This document shows, piece by piece, positions 22,226 through 35,371 of a stretch of DNA of 64,000 nt. Location: positions 245,985-309,984 of the forward strand of contig PUQB01000174.1 in NCBI GenBank assembly GCA_003024785.1, in the 5' to 3' direction. The position numbers were made by a program, and so were the translations under genes. The DNA comes from Selaginella tamariscina (Eukaryota; Streptophyta; Lycopodiopsida; Selaginellales; Selaginellaceae). A model generated the notes under the pieces. That model saw only the letters and a program-made list of their open reading frames with translations. It was not told the origin of the DNA and ran no database searches. The first letter of the stretch is position 1, and every line of letters starts with the position of its first letter.

Positions 22226-25200
22226 GAGAACTCTTTAAGATCTCGACTAACCAAAAATTTTAAGTAAAAAAATGTGTAAATCCCTAAATCCCTAAATCTC
22301 TAAAAAATGTGTAAATCCCTAACGGATTGTAATGCAATCCTAATGGATTCCTAAACCTGTTATTCTTTTTGGATTCGAAGAGCCACAAATCAAAGGTTTC
22401 ATGGACAATAAGGCTATGGCTAGTTGGATTGCAATAAAAAAAATCTTTGGTAAAAATGTAGCATGTGAATGCAATTGTTATTTCCACTGGAGTTTGACCA
22501 TTCATCAACACACTAGAAGTACATATATTCATCTTCCCATCAAGAACATGTTAAGTTATGCAAGATGCTCGTTGAGGCAATTAGCTATGAGGATCAGTTG
22601 AAGATCTCTAACATAGTCCGTGTATTCTAGGCATTTAGAAACGTAGCCGAGGGACACCTTCACAAGTTGAATACTCAGCTTGCTTGGTGGATAGAACAAA
22701 AACTATCATTGGGCCGATATACATTGGAGGTACATAGTTGACTTCATTTCAATATAATTATAATTGAAGGTTGGAGGAAGAAAAATCTTTAATGCCAACA
22801 ACCAATTTTGTTGAACCAAGCCATTCCAATTGGCATAATGCATGGGTGGGGGACATGAGGTGGACATTAAAGAGACCACTTGTCTAAACCTTGTCAATGC
22901 GTTTTTACAATGTCTAAGGGGTCATCCATTTGGATGCCACACTAGAATGAGACTAACAAAGAATAATCTAATTATAAGATACTCAACACAAACCAATAGC
23001 AAATTAGTAGCATTCAACATTATCAACTTAATCGATGACGTTTGTCTTGGAATAGGCATCCTGCTTAGGAGTCAAGTGATTGAGAAGGAAACCAAACATA
23101 GAAAGAGAAGTTTGTCAAGTCCAATTAAGTAGAACGACTCCCACATGTTAAAGTACGAGTACAACATTGTGCCAAAATGCACCAAAGAGATCGGAAAAAA
23201 CTAGTTCTCCACCAAGCAAACTTAGTTTTGAACAATTTAATACATGCATGACGATGGTGATACATGAGTAAGTTGTGCACAACAAAGATTGGGCGATAAG
23301 GCAATATATAGAAAAAGCCAAATGCTAAGGTATTAGTCCGATGTCGAACTTAACATTTGGAGTGCCAATTTGTCTTGTTGGTATGCAAGGTGTTTCTACT
23401 CTAGGTTTTGTATATGTTGTCGAATATGACAAAAACCACAAGAATACCCAACTGGTGTAGACATGCCCATGTAATTTTAGTGTTTTAGCTTACATCCTTG
23501 GCACTGAGAGGTAACTTAAATTTGACTACTTCATTCAAAAGATAATCCTTGATGTCGAGGTTAGATAAATCAATGCAAATCCAGTTTTAATTTCAAAAGA
23601 AAGGAATAGCCTCAGTGCCAAGGGTTTTCAGTCTAAGACTCACTTTTGGGGTCTTTTTGGATTTAATAAATGAACATTTCTTAGCACCGAAGAAGGTTCC
23701 CAATACTGAAAGATGCCCCACAAGGATCCTGAAAATAATAATCACCCCCATTCTAAGGGGAACATATATAATGCACAATTATACAAGAAATAGAGTCACT
23801 TAGTAGCCTGAATGATTAAGCACATGTTTATTGTGCAAGAAATATAATCAATGCATACCGATTTGGAAAACATGTAAAAAAAAGTTCGTAAAAACTTGCT
23901 TAACCCATGGCCAATGGCAGAAGGTACAAATTTAACTTCAAATGAGATTGATTTTTTGAAGGGAGTTGAATTTCTTTTCATATAATATCTAATTCTTCTG
24001 TTCAAACACCAATTAGGACTACCCACACGAACTAGGTTGAACATTTTAACTACACCCCTTTTCAAAACCATCCTAGAATGAAAGAAGGCAAACAAATACA
24101 ATGTAGGCAAAAAGTTTCTAACAAAGCAAACAAGAATGTGGCCTCTAGCATTTTTATAAAATGTGAGCTTATTGACATGAGATAAAAGGACTAATGGAAC
24201 AAGTGTTTCATTTATCTTTCAATGATAAGAGTTTACGTGGAAAGTGTAATGTCACAATCTCTTAGTACCCCACATGTTCGTGAGACAAGTTTCAAATTAA
24301 ATTGACATACCAGAGCATAGTTACATGCCTTGTATGCATATGTATTACATGTTCATGTACTATTTATGGATCATGAAGTAAACATATTCATCTAAAGACC
24401 GGCACTAAGTTAACGTAGTTTTCTCTAGGGCAGCAGTCAAGGTTAAGGTTAATTGTGTCCATTATGATTATTAATTCTCCGGTATATATTTAACTTGAAT
24501 TTCTTGAAATCAAAAAATGTTATTTGAAAGAATTTGTATATACACTTCATATTGGCACAAAGAAACCCACATTTGAAACTCAGGGAAAAAATCATATAAA
24601 ACAGCCCACCACACAAGTATGAAAATCCCTAGGCACTAAGGATTTAAAAAGTAATATTCACTGGGGATTCGGTATGGTAGTGCACGTACAGAAGCGCACG
24701 CAAATTAGTCGCTCTCAATAACTATGTGAAGCAGCTATTTTCGAAATCAACCTTAAATATGTCATGTTGTTCTTTCTAAAACTATAACGGGGTTAAATCT
24801 TGATAGTTATGTGTAAAGCAGTCTTTGACTTTGTTTAAGTATTACTAAATGTCAATAACTTGAAAAATAATTTATGTTAAAATCTTTCAATTCAACAGCT
24901 CTACTATATACGATTCAGGAAGCAGTTGAAGTTCAGCAGCCACCAACGTCCTTCACCCCACCCATTCTTGTCCACCCTCGCCTGTTCACTACTTGTCCCT
25001 GCATTTATCTTAACCAATCCAAGTGTTCAAGGTTGAGGCATGTTTCTAACTTCTTCCTTCGTATTAAGTTAGAAGTAGCAGTCATAAGTAAGTAAGGCAA
25101 TAAATTAGGAACATGATTCTATAAAGCTAACAATCACTATCTATAATGCAAGAAGAAATAGTGAAAATTAACCTTGGTCGAGAGTCCAGGGTAATCTAGT

Positions 25201-26294
25201 TGATGGTGAAGTTAATGGGGCCGCTCCTTCACCTTCATCTATAATGTCCAAAATATTAAGGGTGAGGATAAGGGTAATGAGATTATCTATACTCCGTGTT
25301 TCACTATGTTATATCCTGTATTAAATTATAGAATTGAGTAAAACAGGCTATAACTTATAAAAGGAATGATATTAATGATATATAAGTTTAAACTTATATA
25401 TATATATTGCTTATTAATTTGTGTCTAAACATAAATTCTTAAAATTTTTTGTATCATGTACACAAAAAATAGTATATACTAAAAGAATGTATACTTTAAA
25501 ATATCTTAATATTTAATGTTATTTACATAAGCAATTAGTATAAATTAAATAACTCTATATTTACAAGTCAAAACAAATCAAAATAAATACAATATATATA
25601 AGTAGTGTTGCTTTTACAAATTTTCATTTAATAATAAAAAAATTTGAACGAAGACTCTTTAAAAATAGTTGTTCAATGTGTATGTATGTGTTTTTTAAAA
25701 TTTATTTTATTATATAGTTACGGAACGATCACCAAAAGCAATGTTAATACATTAACTTATGAAGTTTATTGTTACAATACCATAAATTTAAGTGGATGTG
25801 CATATATAAATAAGTAAATGTATTAATTATCAACTATTAATGAATTTTTAAAGATTGGTAATATTATCTATATTAACAAGTTTAAAAATATTGTTAAAAA
25901 TATTTGTCATTTTTGCATTTTAAAATGTCAAATTGAACTCGCCAGATTTAAATAATTTTATATTGTACATATATTTAATATAAAGTGAAGCTTACATTTA
26001 ATTAATATCTCTAATTAATAATTAACATCTAATGAATACAAGTTCCATTTTAACTAGAAGGTTTAGGGTTTAGTGTTTTGTGTTAAACGAATACAGCATT
26101 ATTAATAGCATTGTCGTAGCGCACACACACAAAATGTCACACCTAGGTAGATATATTATACACAAACATATATGCACGTTTCATAAGTCACGCACACACA
26201 TACAAGCACACTCACATCTACACACAGCACATAATAAACGTTGAAACACATATACACGAGCTTTTAAAAACTGCCTAATCTCAAAAGGTGCGAG

Positions 26295-26335
<41 letters not shown>
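26295..26335. repeat. (GT)n(GA)n microsatellite
   Basis: A compound dinucleotide run, about 22 bases of GT then about 18 of GA. Confidence 0.95.
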
Positions 26336-26558
26336 CTAGTTTATGTAATATTTGTGCATACACAATCTGTACTTGTGCAAAGAGGAGGAAAATATATACG
26401 TACACAATACACTCATATGCATATCTGTACAACTTACATATCTCTCGGTATATATTGCTGGAATAAACTTGGTCTGTACAAATAAAGCAGTATCACAGGA
26501 GAGGTTAAGGAGATGTATATGTACTATCAAAAGATAGTGATAAGTTATTTTTATATAT

Positions 26559-26561
<3 letters not shown>

Positions 26562-26589
<28 letters not shown>
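26562..26589. repeat. (CA)14 microsatellite
   Basis: An uninterrupted CA run of about 28 bases. Confidence 0.95.
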
Positions 26590-26592
<3 letters not shown>

Positions 26593-27101
26593 CACTAGGT
26601 GTACTAGCTGCAGTGTCTGTGGTAAGTATTAGTACAAAAGGAGTGATCCCTTTAACAGGTGCACTATCTTGGAAATGGAGTCCCTTACATGTATGTGTGT
26701 CCATATGATGTATTATATATTATGTCTTGCCTATGCTTACATGTATTTGTGTGATACAAATGACCTTACGTATTATGATATCACAAACAAATCCCTATGA
26801 TATGAATATGGTGTAATACACTATGAAGCGAAGTCATCTAAAACGCCACGCAATGCATATCTCTCCTTATATATTTATCTTTTATTGAATTAAACTAATC
26901 ATTTAATTATATAAAATGAAGCTTGGCCAGTGACATATCCTTTCCATCATAACAGTAGCTCGCTAGTAAATTAAAAATACTTACTGTTAAAATACATTTA
27001 AATATAATTAATTAATATATATTGACTATGGAGTTTAAATAAAAACTAGTTCAATACAAAAGGTTTACCATATGGACCCTTTGCAATCTACATATTGTTG
27101 C

Positions 27102-28597
27102 TTAATAGATTGGACATGGATCCGATATGGAAGAACTCATAGGTTTGCAATCGTCACATTGCATCTGTGTAGCCCCAGGCATGCCACTCCATGGTAAACC
27201 ATGCCATATGCATCCTGCCGTGTTCTGAACACTGAACAGTCCATCTAAGTGATCCATCTCCACTGCTGCCCCAAACATATCTGGAGCCTCACACCCATCT
27301 GCATTCAAGTTGTAAGCGTGTGTGTGCGTGCGTGCGTGCGTGCGTGTGTGTTTAAGACCAACCATTGCAAATGTATGGAAGAAATGAACAATTGCTGGTG
27401 TTTTGGTGTTCACTGTTAATGTTACTTGGAGTAGAGGCTTCCCAATCGAGGTTAAGCGCTGTTGAGTCTGCTCTAGCAAAGTTGAGCAGTGAAGAGATTT
27501 CCTCGTCTGTGTAAGCAGATATAGGAGTAACATTTGAAATCTCCTCTCCCGCGCTTACATTTTCTTCCCTCTTAGAAACTGCAGAAACGTATGATACACT
27601 GTGTGTGTGTGAAGAACTAAAACACATACCAATACCAGTCTGTTCGACGATTCCAATAGTTTCATCCGATTGCTGATAGTTATTATTGATGGATTCCTCA
27701 CTGAAAACACACATTTCCATTTCATCGTCCCACAGCTGCTCATCCTGCTTATGCTCCTCCATCATAGTAACCACGTCATCGACTGCATTAGTGTTCTCCA
27801 ATAGAACTAGCTGCTGTTCACTCTCTGGAATCATATCCTCCAAAAAGACTGAACCATTTGTTTCCCCATAACCTCGATCATACTTGGAATACGTCTTATA
27901 GGGATACTCCCCAGCGTACTGATAAAGCTCGAGTCCGTAGTTACCACTCTCACGTAGCCTCTTTGAAGACGCTCTACGGAGTATTATGGGACTGCTCTCT
28001 GACTTGTACACGTACTCGTCCATGTCTCCATGTAGAACTGCGAGGTTGACATGCGTCCGGAGCTTTGTACTGGACCTCGGACTGGCTTCACAGTCGGAGG
28101 TATCGGTTGGTGGTGTGTTACCGGATGCATTCTCGTGCACATCTGAAGGGTAGACAGGAAGTCCTGCCCGCAGCCTGCGTTTGATCCTCGTGTTCCAGTA
28201 GTTCTTAATCTCATTATCTGTTCGACCGGGAAGCTGCACAACAGCAATATAGATGAAACTGAGAACACTAACAGAAAACACAAACCTGGGCAGCCATTCT
28301 GGCCCATTTGTTACCAAGCTTAGCATGAAGATCGATAATGAGACGCTCTTCTTCAGGAGTAAATGCACCTTTCTTGAGATTGGGACGCAGATGATTAGCC
28401 CATCTCAGTCTGCAGCTCTTCCCGCACCTCTGAAGACCCGAATGCTTCTGCACATTGTTCCAATTCCCTTCCCCATGCTTGCTCACATACGCTACCAGTA
28501 TTGCATCCTCGGCAGACGTCCATGGCCCCTTCTTCAATGCAATGCCATTCCCACATTCATCAGAATCCTTGGTATTGTACTCTCTCCCAAAATCCAT
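27102..28597 (-). CDS. GAMYB-like R2R3-MYB transcription factor
   Basis: Three exons on the minus strand: 28597-28286, 28233-27363 and 27298-27102. Both introns (28285-28234, 52 bp; 27362-27299, 64 bp) have GT-AG ends, and the joined frame is open for 459 codons. R2 covers about residues 21-70 (GPWTSAED, GNWNNVQKHSGLQRCGKSC, tryptophans 26, 46 and 66). R3 covers about 74-120, ending DNEIKNYWNTRIKRR, with the usual non-Trp first position (F79). RAGLPVYPSDV after the MYB repeats is the GAMYB signature, and the last exon ends near LPWSGMPGATQM, resembling the conserved GAMYB C-terminus. Family members regulate gibberellin-linked, anther/tapetum or spore-wall development in the nucleus. The usual intron inside R2 is absent. 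I saw no miR159/319 site of the LELPS type. The third exon is easy to miss: without it the frame stops at 27352. A purine/GT microsatellite fills the second intron. Confidence 0.88.
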
Positions 28598-29140
28598 ATT
28601 GCAATTTCTCAGAAAACTTGCAATGCCTCATTCAGAATTCAAATGCTTAGAAGACGAAAAGGAAAAAGAGTTCCATCCCGCACGGAGGAGCCCGCGCGCG
28701 TGCCAAGTCAGCAATATAGGAATGCCACGTCGTGATGTCCACGTGGACGGTTAAGATGAGATCCTGCCAGAAAAAAAATGTAGGCTTCGAGCTGGATCGA
28801 TGCCGATGAATCTTTGTCGAAGCTATGGCAGACGGAATTGTCTTTCCGTTCTTGAAGTCAGAGCTACATCGCAGACGCAGAAGATGCATCTTTTGCCGCG
28901 ACTAGGGTAGAAAATCCATGCTTTTTTGATTTGTAAGGGTTGGATTCTTCCAAGATCGATTGAATGAATGTGTGATCACGGCGAACAGAGAGAAATTCGG
29001 TGCAAAGCTCAAGGTAGGTGCTGTGATTCGCAAGGATGAATCTTGGAGCTGAATGCGCAGGTCTTTACGAAGAATCCGGATTTTGTTATTGGTAAGGGTT
29101 TTGTTTCGAGCAGATCGAGTGAATGTGAGATCGGAGCCGC
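28598..29140. promoter_or_regulatory. divergent promoter region with two ACGT-core boxes
   Basis: 543 bp separate the two start codons of the divergent genes. CCACGTGG at 28739-28746 is a perfect G-box, and a second ACGT core (gccacgtcg) lies about 15 bp to its left at 28724-28732, a spacing seen in bZIP/bHLH target promoters. Two related stretches in the part leading to the ARF-GEF start (about 28930-28985 and 29085-29135: taagggttt, agatcgattgaatg versus agatcgagtgaatg) look like an old local duplication in the 5' UTR. No convincing TATA box was seen. Confidence 0.5.
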
Positions 29141-32100
29141 ATGGGGAAGCTACGGGAAGCAATCGGGAGCAATTCCCGTAGCGGCAGCAGGCGCGGAAGA
29201 GAATCCGGCGCATTGGCGTGCATGATCGTCGCAGAGGTAGGCTCTGTGCTAGCGGTAATGCGTAGGAACAGCAGGTGGTCAGGCCGCTACGATGATCAGC
29301 TAGAACACTCCCTGATCTACTCTCTCAAGCTACTTAGACGCTCGATCTTCGGCTGGACACGGAAGCCGTGGAATTCCATCAATCCTTGTTTGTACCTCGC
29401 CCCGTTTCTAGACGTCGTCAAGTCGGACGAAACTGGTGCACCATCACAGCTACAGCACTCTCCGCGGTGCACAAAATTCTCACTTCGGATGTTTTTGATT
29501 TTCGGACGAGTCATGTGGACGAGGCAATGCACGCAGTTGTGGAGTCCGTGACTAGCTGCCGCTTTGAGGTGACGGATCCTGCATCTGAGGAGGCCGTCCT
29601 TATGAAGATCTTGCAGGTATTTTTAACTCCTTGTTTCTAAAACAAATTTTATGATATTACGGTAATGTAGGTGCTGCTTGTGTGTATCACCAGCGACATG
29701 GGTTGCGTGTTAAGCCACAGGGATGTTTGCAATGTGGTGAATACGTGCTTCAGAGTGGTGCATCAGGCGGGGAATAAGAGTGAGCTGCTCCAACGGGCTG
29801 CTCGGCACAACATGCACGAGCTTGTGAGAGCGATCTTTGGGCATCTCGCTAACATGGATTCTGCTACAAATGGCTCACTTGTCCCTTGGACCAACGATGC
29901 TGTTCTCGTAAGTTTCCTTCTGATTGTTTTCAAGCCACATATTTAGTAACATAGTACTACATATATGTACACATATAGCATTTAGCTACAGCATATACAT
30001 ATCTAGGCACTCCAGGTGTTTAAGACTGGTATAAATGGTTTGTCTTCCTTGGTACTCATTGTGAGCTGCTTGTTTATATAATATAAAGAAGTATATGTGT
30101 GCATAAGTTATGTATGCATGTGTATGGGTTTTATGCGGCTGTCTGCAGGAGGAAGCGGACATTACGGAGCCAGATTTAAGCATAGTGGGGGTCGACATGA
30201 GCTATGTGGGAAACGGTACGGCAGAGGACGACGGGTCAATTGCATCTTCATTAGACATTGCAATTGTGGGCAAGCCACCAAGACCAGGAAAGCGGGATGG
30301 ACTCTTAGTTAAAGTCGGTGAAGAAGGCAAATTACGGAATGGGGACGAAGAACTAGTGAGAACAATAGAGCCTTATGGAGTACCATGCATGGTGGAGATA
30401 TTCCATTTTCTATGTTCACTGCTCAACATGGTTGGTTCTTATGGATTGGGTGAGTCCCTCGGTGGGTTGAGGAGGATGTACCACAGTTTGCTCTGGCACT
30501 GATCAACTCGGCAATTGAGTTTGGCGGGCATTCTTTCGGACAAAACTCGAGGCTTATAAGTTTGATACAAGACGAGCTTTTTCCGGAACTTGATGCAGAT
30601 GGGACTCTCCCACAACCCCGTCATTCTTTCCATGGTTTGCAGCATTGTCTTGAATCTGTACCATCACTTGCGTTCCCACATCAAGTTGCAGCTCGAGGCC
30701 TTCTTCAGTTTCATCATCATGCGGTTGGCTCAGGTGAGTTGTATATATATTAGTCATCTATAATTTGAATGATTTGTGAAACGTCGTAGCACTTAGATTT
30801 TATGATATTGAAACAATTACATTACACATATTTGAATAAAGTTCTAACCGTACTACATACGTATATGTGCTCCTTACTTCATTTGTGTAGAATAGAAACA
30901 TATACTTTATATTTTACATTGGTCTTATAAATCGTTTACTTATAGGGGAAATTCGGAGCTTCTTATCAACAACAGGAGGTGGCAATGGAGACACTGGTGG
31001 ACTTTTGCCGGCAGCCCAATTTCATGCCAGAGATGTACGCAAACTTTGACTGCGACATAACCTGCGGTAACACCTTCGAAGAGCTTTCCAACTTATTGTC
31101 AAAGAGTGCATTCCCCGTTAATTGTCCGTTATCTGCAATGCACGTATTGGCTTTAGAAGGCCTTTTAGCGATCATTCATAGCATGGCTGACAGAGTAGAC
31201 TCTGTCAACGGCACTATACCGAATGCTCCGTCGCCTCTCGACATCCAGGCTTACGTACCCTTTTGGAATATGCGGTGTGAGAATTATAAAGACCCCAGTT
31301 CGTGGGTGGAATTTGTACGGAAACAAAAGTATATTAAGAGAAGGTTAATGATCGGAGCCGATCATTTTAACAGAGATCCCAAGAAAGGCCTCGAGTTCCT
31401 TCAAGGCATTCATCTACTTCCAGAGAAGCTGGATCCACAAAGCGTGCAAGCTTCTTCCGGTAAGTAGAATCTTAGGAATAGTATGAGACATAGAATTTGT
31501 GATATACTATGCATAATATTATAGACATATAATCATGTAATGTTAATTTAAAGAATGTAGTATTCTTTTATATGTATATTCTTTGCTTTAAATAGTACGT
31601 TCTTTCTCTAGGTACACGACCGGACTAGACAAGAACTTGCTGGGAGATTTTCTTGGAGACAGAGATGACTTCTGTTTGCAAGTGCTGGCAGAGTTTACAC
31701 GGACTTTCGACTTCAGTGGCATGAGCCTTGATGCGGCACTTCGGACATTCCTCGAGAGCTTTCGATTGCCTGGTGAAGCCCAGAAGATAGAGAGGGTCAT
31801 GGATGCTTTCTCACAGAGGTATGTCTGCATCTCTTTGACTGTGCACAACACAGACTCACCAGGAGACTTAACAGGTACTGCGAGCAATGCGTGAATGTGT
31901 GTGCAAACAAAGATGCTGCTTTCGTGCTGGCATATTCCGTGATAATGCTGAATACGGATCAGCACAAACCACAAGTGAAAAAGAAGATGAGCGAAGAGGA
32001 TTTCATAAGAAACCTTCGTGCAGCAAATAATGGAACAGATTTTCCTCGCGATATGCTAAGTGGTACGTGTATGCATACAATATCGTGTTTATTGTAGCTT

Positions 32101-35100
32101 ACGTTTGTATAGATGTAACTACTTTGTCCGTACACGTATATGTTAGATATGTTGATAGTCATTACTTTCGTGTATAGAGCTCTATCACTCGGTTGCGAAG
32201 AACGAGATACGTATTTCATACGATAATAGTGTTGGTGTTCCTGAGATGACACACAGTAGATGGCTGGACTTGATACGGAGGTCCAGGAAGACTAGTCCGT
32301 ATATTGTATGCGATTCACGGCCATATCTGGATCACGATATGTTTGCCATCATGTCTGGACCAACTATAGCGGCTATATCTGTTGTCTTTGATCATGCCGA
32401 GGATGAAGAAGTTCTCAGAGGATGCGTGGACGGTAATAATGTGCTTGTGTGTTTTGCTGTGTGTGTGTGTCTGTTATTTACACATCTAAAATTCTCCTAT
32501 TTTCGGAAGGTATATATATATATATTATATAATTTACATCTATACAGAGATGCATATAAGTATACGTTCTTACATAACGTTCTGTCCTTGATTGCATGCA
32601 GGTTTTTTGGCAGTCGCAAAGATATCTGCAAGCCACCACCTTGAAGACATACTAGACGATCTCGTGGTCTCACTTTGCAAGTTTACCACGCTTCTAAATC
32701 CCACGGCCTCGATGGAAGAGCCGGTTCTTGCATTCGGTGAAGACAGTAAAGCACGAATGGCAGCTGTGACCGTGTTTACCATTGCAAATAAGTACGGGGA
32801 CTATATACGTAATGGATGGCGTAACATACTTGACTGTATACTCCGTCTTCACAAGCTTGGTTTGCTTCCTTCTCGTCTTACTAGTGACGCTGCGGATGAT
32901 GTAACAGATGCTGCAAGCGATTCTTCTCAGGGTAGATTAATCGCTGGTGGGCTTTCCATGCCCCCTATTGCTTCTGGAGGAGTTCGTCGAAGATCTTCAG
33001 GTTTAATGAGCAGGTAATTCTCGTGTGTGTGTGTGAACGTACATATGCGTTCATATACATTAACTTTCTTTCTATGTAAGTTGGCTGTTGTATGTATCGA
33101 TGCATGTTTATATCCTGTATTTCTGCTTTATATAATACTATTGTCTGTTAAATCCTTTGTTCTGCTCTGGACAGGTTTAGTCAGCTACTATCACTTGAAA
33201 GCGATGAGCCGAGGTCCCAGCCGACAGAACAACAGGTTGCAGCCCATCAGAAGATTATCCAGACGATCGAAGCATGTCATATTGATAATATATTCTCCGA
33301 AAGCAAGTTTCTGCAAGCTGACTCGTTACTTCACTTGGCAAAGGTTTTTACCCCCCCCCTATATATATATATATAAAGACACACACACAAACTTACATAA
33401 CAGAGACATCATTATGTATGTTTAGGCGCTCATTTGGGCAGCTGGGAGGCCGCAAAAGGGTAGTAGTTCTCCTGAAGATGAAGATACTGCTGTTTTCTGT
33501 TTGGAGCTTCTTATTGCTATCACCTTGAACAACCGGGATCGAACTTCTTCTCTGGCAGGGTGTTTACGAGCACATGGCCGGCATTGTCCAGACGACAACG
33601 GTAATTAGTTATACAATAATATTCTAGAGATATTATGCGTAGGAATTATCCAAGTCAACATGAATATAACCACACACGCGCGCTACTGATTATATATGTA
33701 TAAGTCAAATACTTCTGTACGTATTTATGTATAATAGCGTCAAACTGTATTTAACATACTCATTCATGCAGGTGCCGAGTCTTCTCGTGGAGAAGGCGGT
33801 ATTTGGCCTGTTACGAATATCCCAAAGACTCCTTCCATACAAGGAGAACTTAGCAGAGGAACTTCTACGGTCCTTGCAGCTGATATTAAAACTGGACGCC
33901 CGAGTAGCAGATGCATTTTGCGAGAGGATCACACAAGAGGTAATGCAGCTTGTGCGGGCAAATGCAGGGCATATAAAATCTCCAATGGGATGGCGGACAA
34001 TATCCTCTCTTCTCTCGATCACTGCACGGCATCCCGATGCCTCTGAGTCGGGTTTCGAGGCCCTGTCCTTTATCATGCATGATGGAGCTCACTTGTCTCC
34101 TGCAAATTATGTTTTATGCCTTGATGCTGCTCGTGCCTTCGCTGAGACGGTAATTACTATATATGTATACACACATACACACAGTTGCGTTACTTGCATT
34201 TATATACGTAAACTTATACGTATGCATATGCATATGCTATACATGTATTATTCTTGCTAACTCCCTGTTACTACCAGCGTGTTGGAGGCGTTGAAAGGTC
34301 TCTAAAGGCGTTGGACTTGCTAGCAGAGTCGGTGAATTCTCTTGTAAAGTGGGCACAAGTAGCATCAGGGGAGACTGAGAGCGAGAATAAGGAGGATAAT
34401 GTAAGAGCTTCACAGGAGCTTGCAGAGATGTGGATGCGACTTGCGCAGGGATTGAGGAGAGTCTGGGGAACCGAGGGAGGAAGTAAGGAATTGTGCCATT
34501 CTGTCATTGCAACGCTGCTTGTCCGCTGCTGATAACCTGCATTTACCTGCCATGGTCTGGGTCCAGTGCTTCGATCAGGTATGCATACTTGACTACATAA
34601 TAAAAACAGTCACCCCAGTGTGTGTGTGTGAGAGAGAGAGGGAAGGGGGGAGGGGGGAGAAGGAGGTAGAGAGGGACAGGAACAGGGACATGGAGAGAGA
34701 GAGGGAGAGTCTTGAACAAATTCATCACAATTTCATTTATTTATTAATTAAAACCACAAAAGATGCCTCAGTCGCAGCACTAGGATATTTGTTTAAGATA
34801 CACATTACATGAATCTAATGCAGGTGATATTGTGATGCTGGATGATCTATTGGAGATTGCATTGAAATATTCACCAAAGGAGTACAGGGGTATGGAGGGG
34901 ACGCTTCACCACGCTATGAAGTTTTTGTCAAAGATATTCCTCCAGTTTCTAGATCAGCTCTCTCAATTGCCAAATTTCCGTGCACTTTGGCTCTCAGTTC
35001 TCAACCGGATGGAGATGTACATGAAGGTACAATCTCTCTCCCTCTCTCTCTCTTTGTGCAGTGTACCAATATATCACATTCTAAGAGAGCTTGTGTTATG

Positions 35101-35371
35101 GCAGGCAAGGGTGAGGGGTAAGGGTAGTGAGAAGCTACAGGAGCTGATCCCGGAGCTGCTGAGGAATATGTTGTTCATAACGCATGCTCGAGGGGTGCTG
35201 GTTCAAGGGGGTACTCTCGGAGGTGACAGTTTATGGGAGCTGACGTGGCATCATGTGCAGACTATCTCGACCAGTCTTCAACCAGATATGTTTCCTGAAG
35301 AGGAACAGCCAGAAGCACTTCCTCCTGTTGATGAATCCAAAGAGAAGCCAGCAAGTGAACCAGCTGAATAA
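29141..35371 (+). CDS. GNOM-class ARF-GEF (GBF/BIG large Sec7 protein); frame interrupted
   Basis: Fourteen exons: 29141-29616, 29671-29907, 30149-30733, 30946-31459, 31612-31818, 31875-32062, 32178-32432, 32602-33013, 33175-33343, 33426-33600, 33772-34149, 34278-34578, 34824-35026 and 35105-35371. All introns are GT-AG, 54-245 bp, and the total of about 1455 codons is close to Arabidopsis GNOM (1451). The start MGKL, then LACMIVAEVGSVLAVMRRN, fits the GNOM N-terminus (DCB domain); HUS follows (EPYGVPCMVEIFHFLCSLLN). The Sec7 domain in exons 4-7 has RKQKYIKRRLMIGADHFNRD just before it, the catalytic glutamate in FRLPGEAQKI, and AYSVIMLNTDQH. HDS repeats follow. The product would load GTP on ARF GTPases for endosome/Golgi vesicle traffic, including PIN recycling. 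About seven isolated frame changes interrupt it (near 29440, 30465, 30590, 31445, 33555, 34510 and 34830), with no other decay. Confidence 0.85.
34619..34706. repeat. GT/GA-rich simple sequence in intron 12
   Basis: A GT run followed by a purine-rich agagagagaggg-type tract inside the 245-bp intron between the last coding blocks of the ARF-GEF gene. Confidence 0.9.

Larger units (their letters stand above)
22230..27101. other. AT-rich DNA without a recognised gene
   Basis: No open frame here shows family features. 23525-23650 holds a diverged copy of the 4371/10173 repeat. Simple repeats are listed separately. Short TE-like fragments may lie at 22.4-23.1 kb, but nothing could be named. Confidence 0.6.

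Noticed and set aside
26288-26485. Small frames over the GT/GA microsatellite
   Set aside because: Low-complexity translation (CVCVCV, RERERE) of simple repeats.
27352-28368. Single 338-codon frame as a complete MYB gene
   Set aside because: Its start lies inside an intron and its stop inside another; the three-exon model gives the full R2R3 domain and the GAMYB C-terminus.
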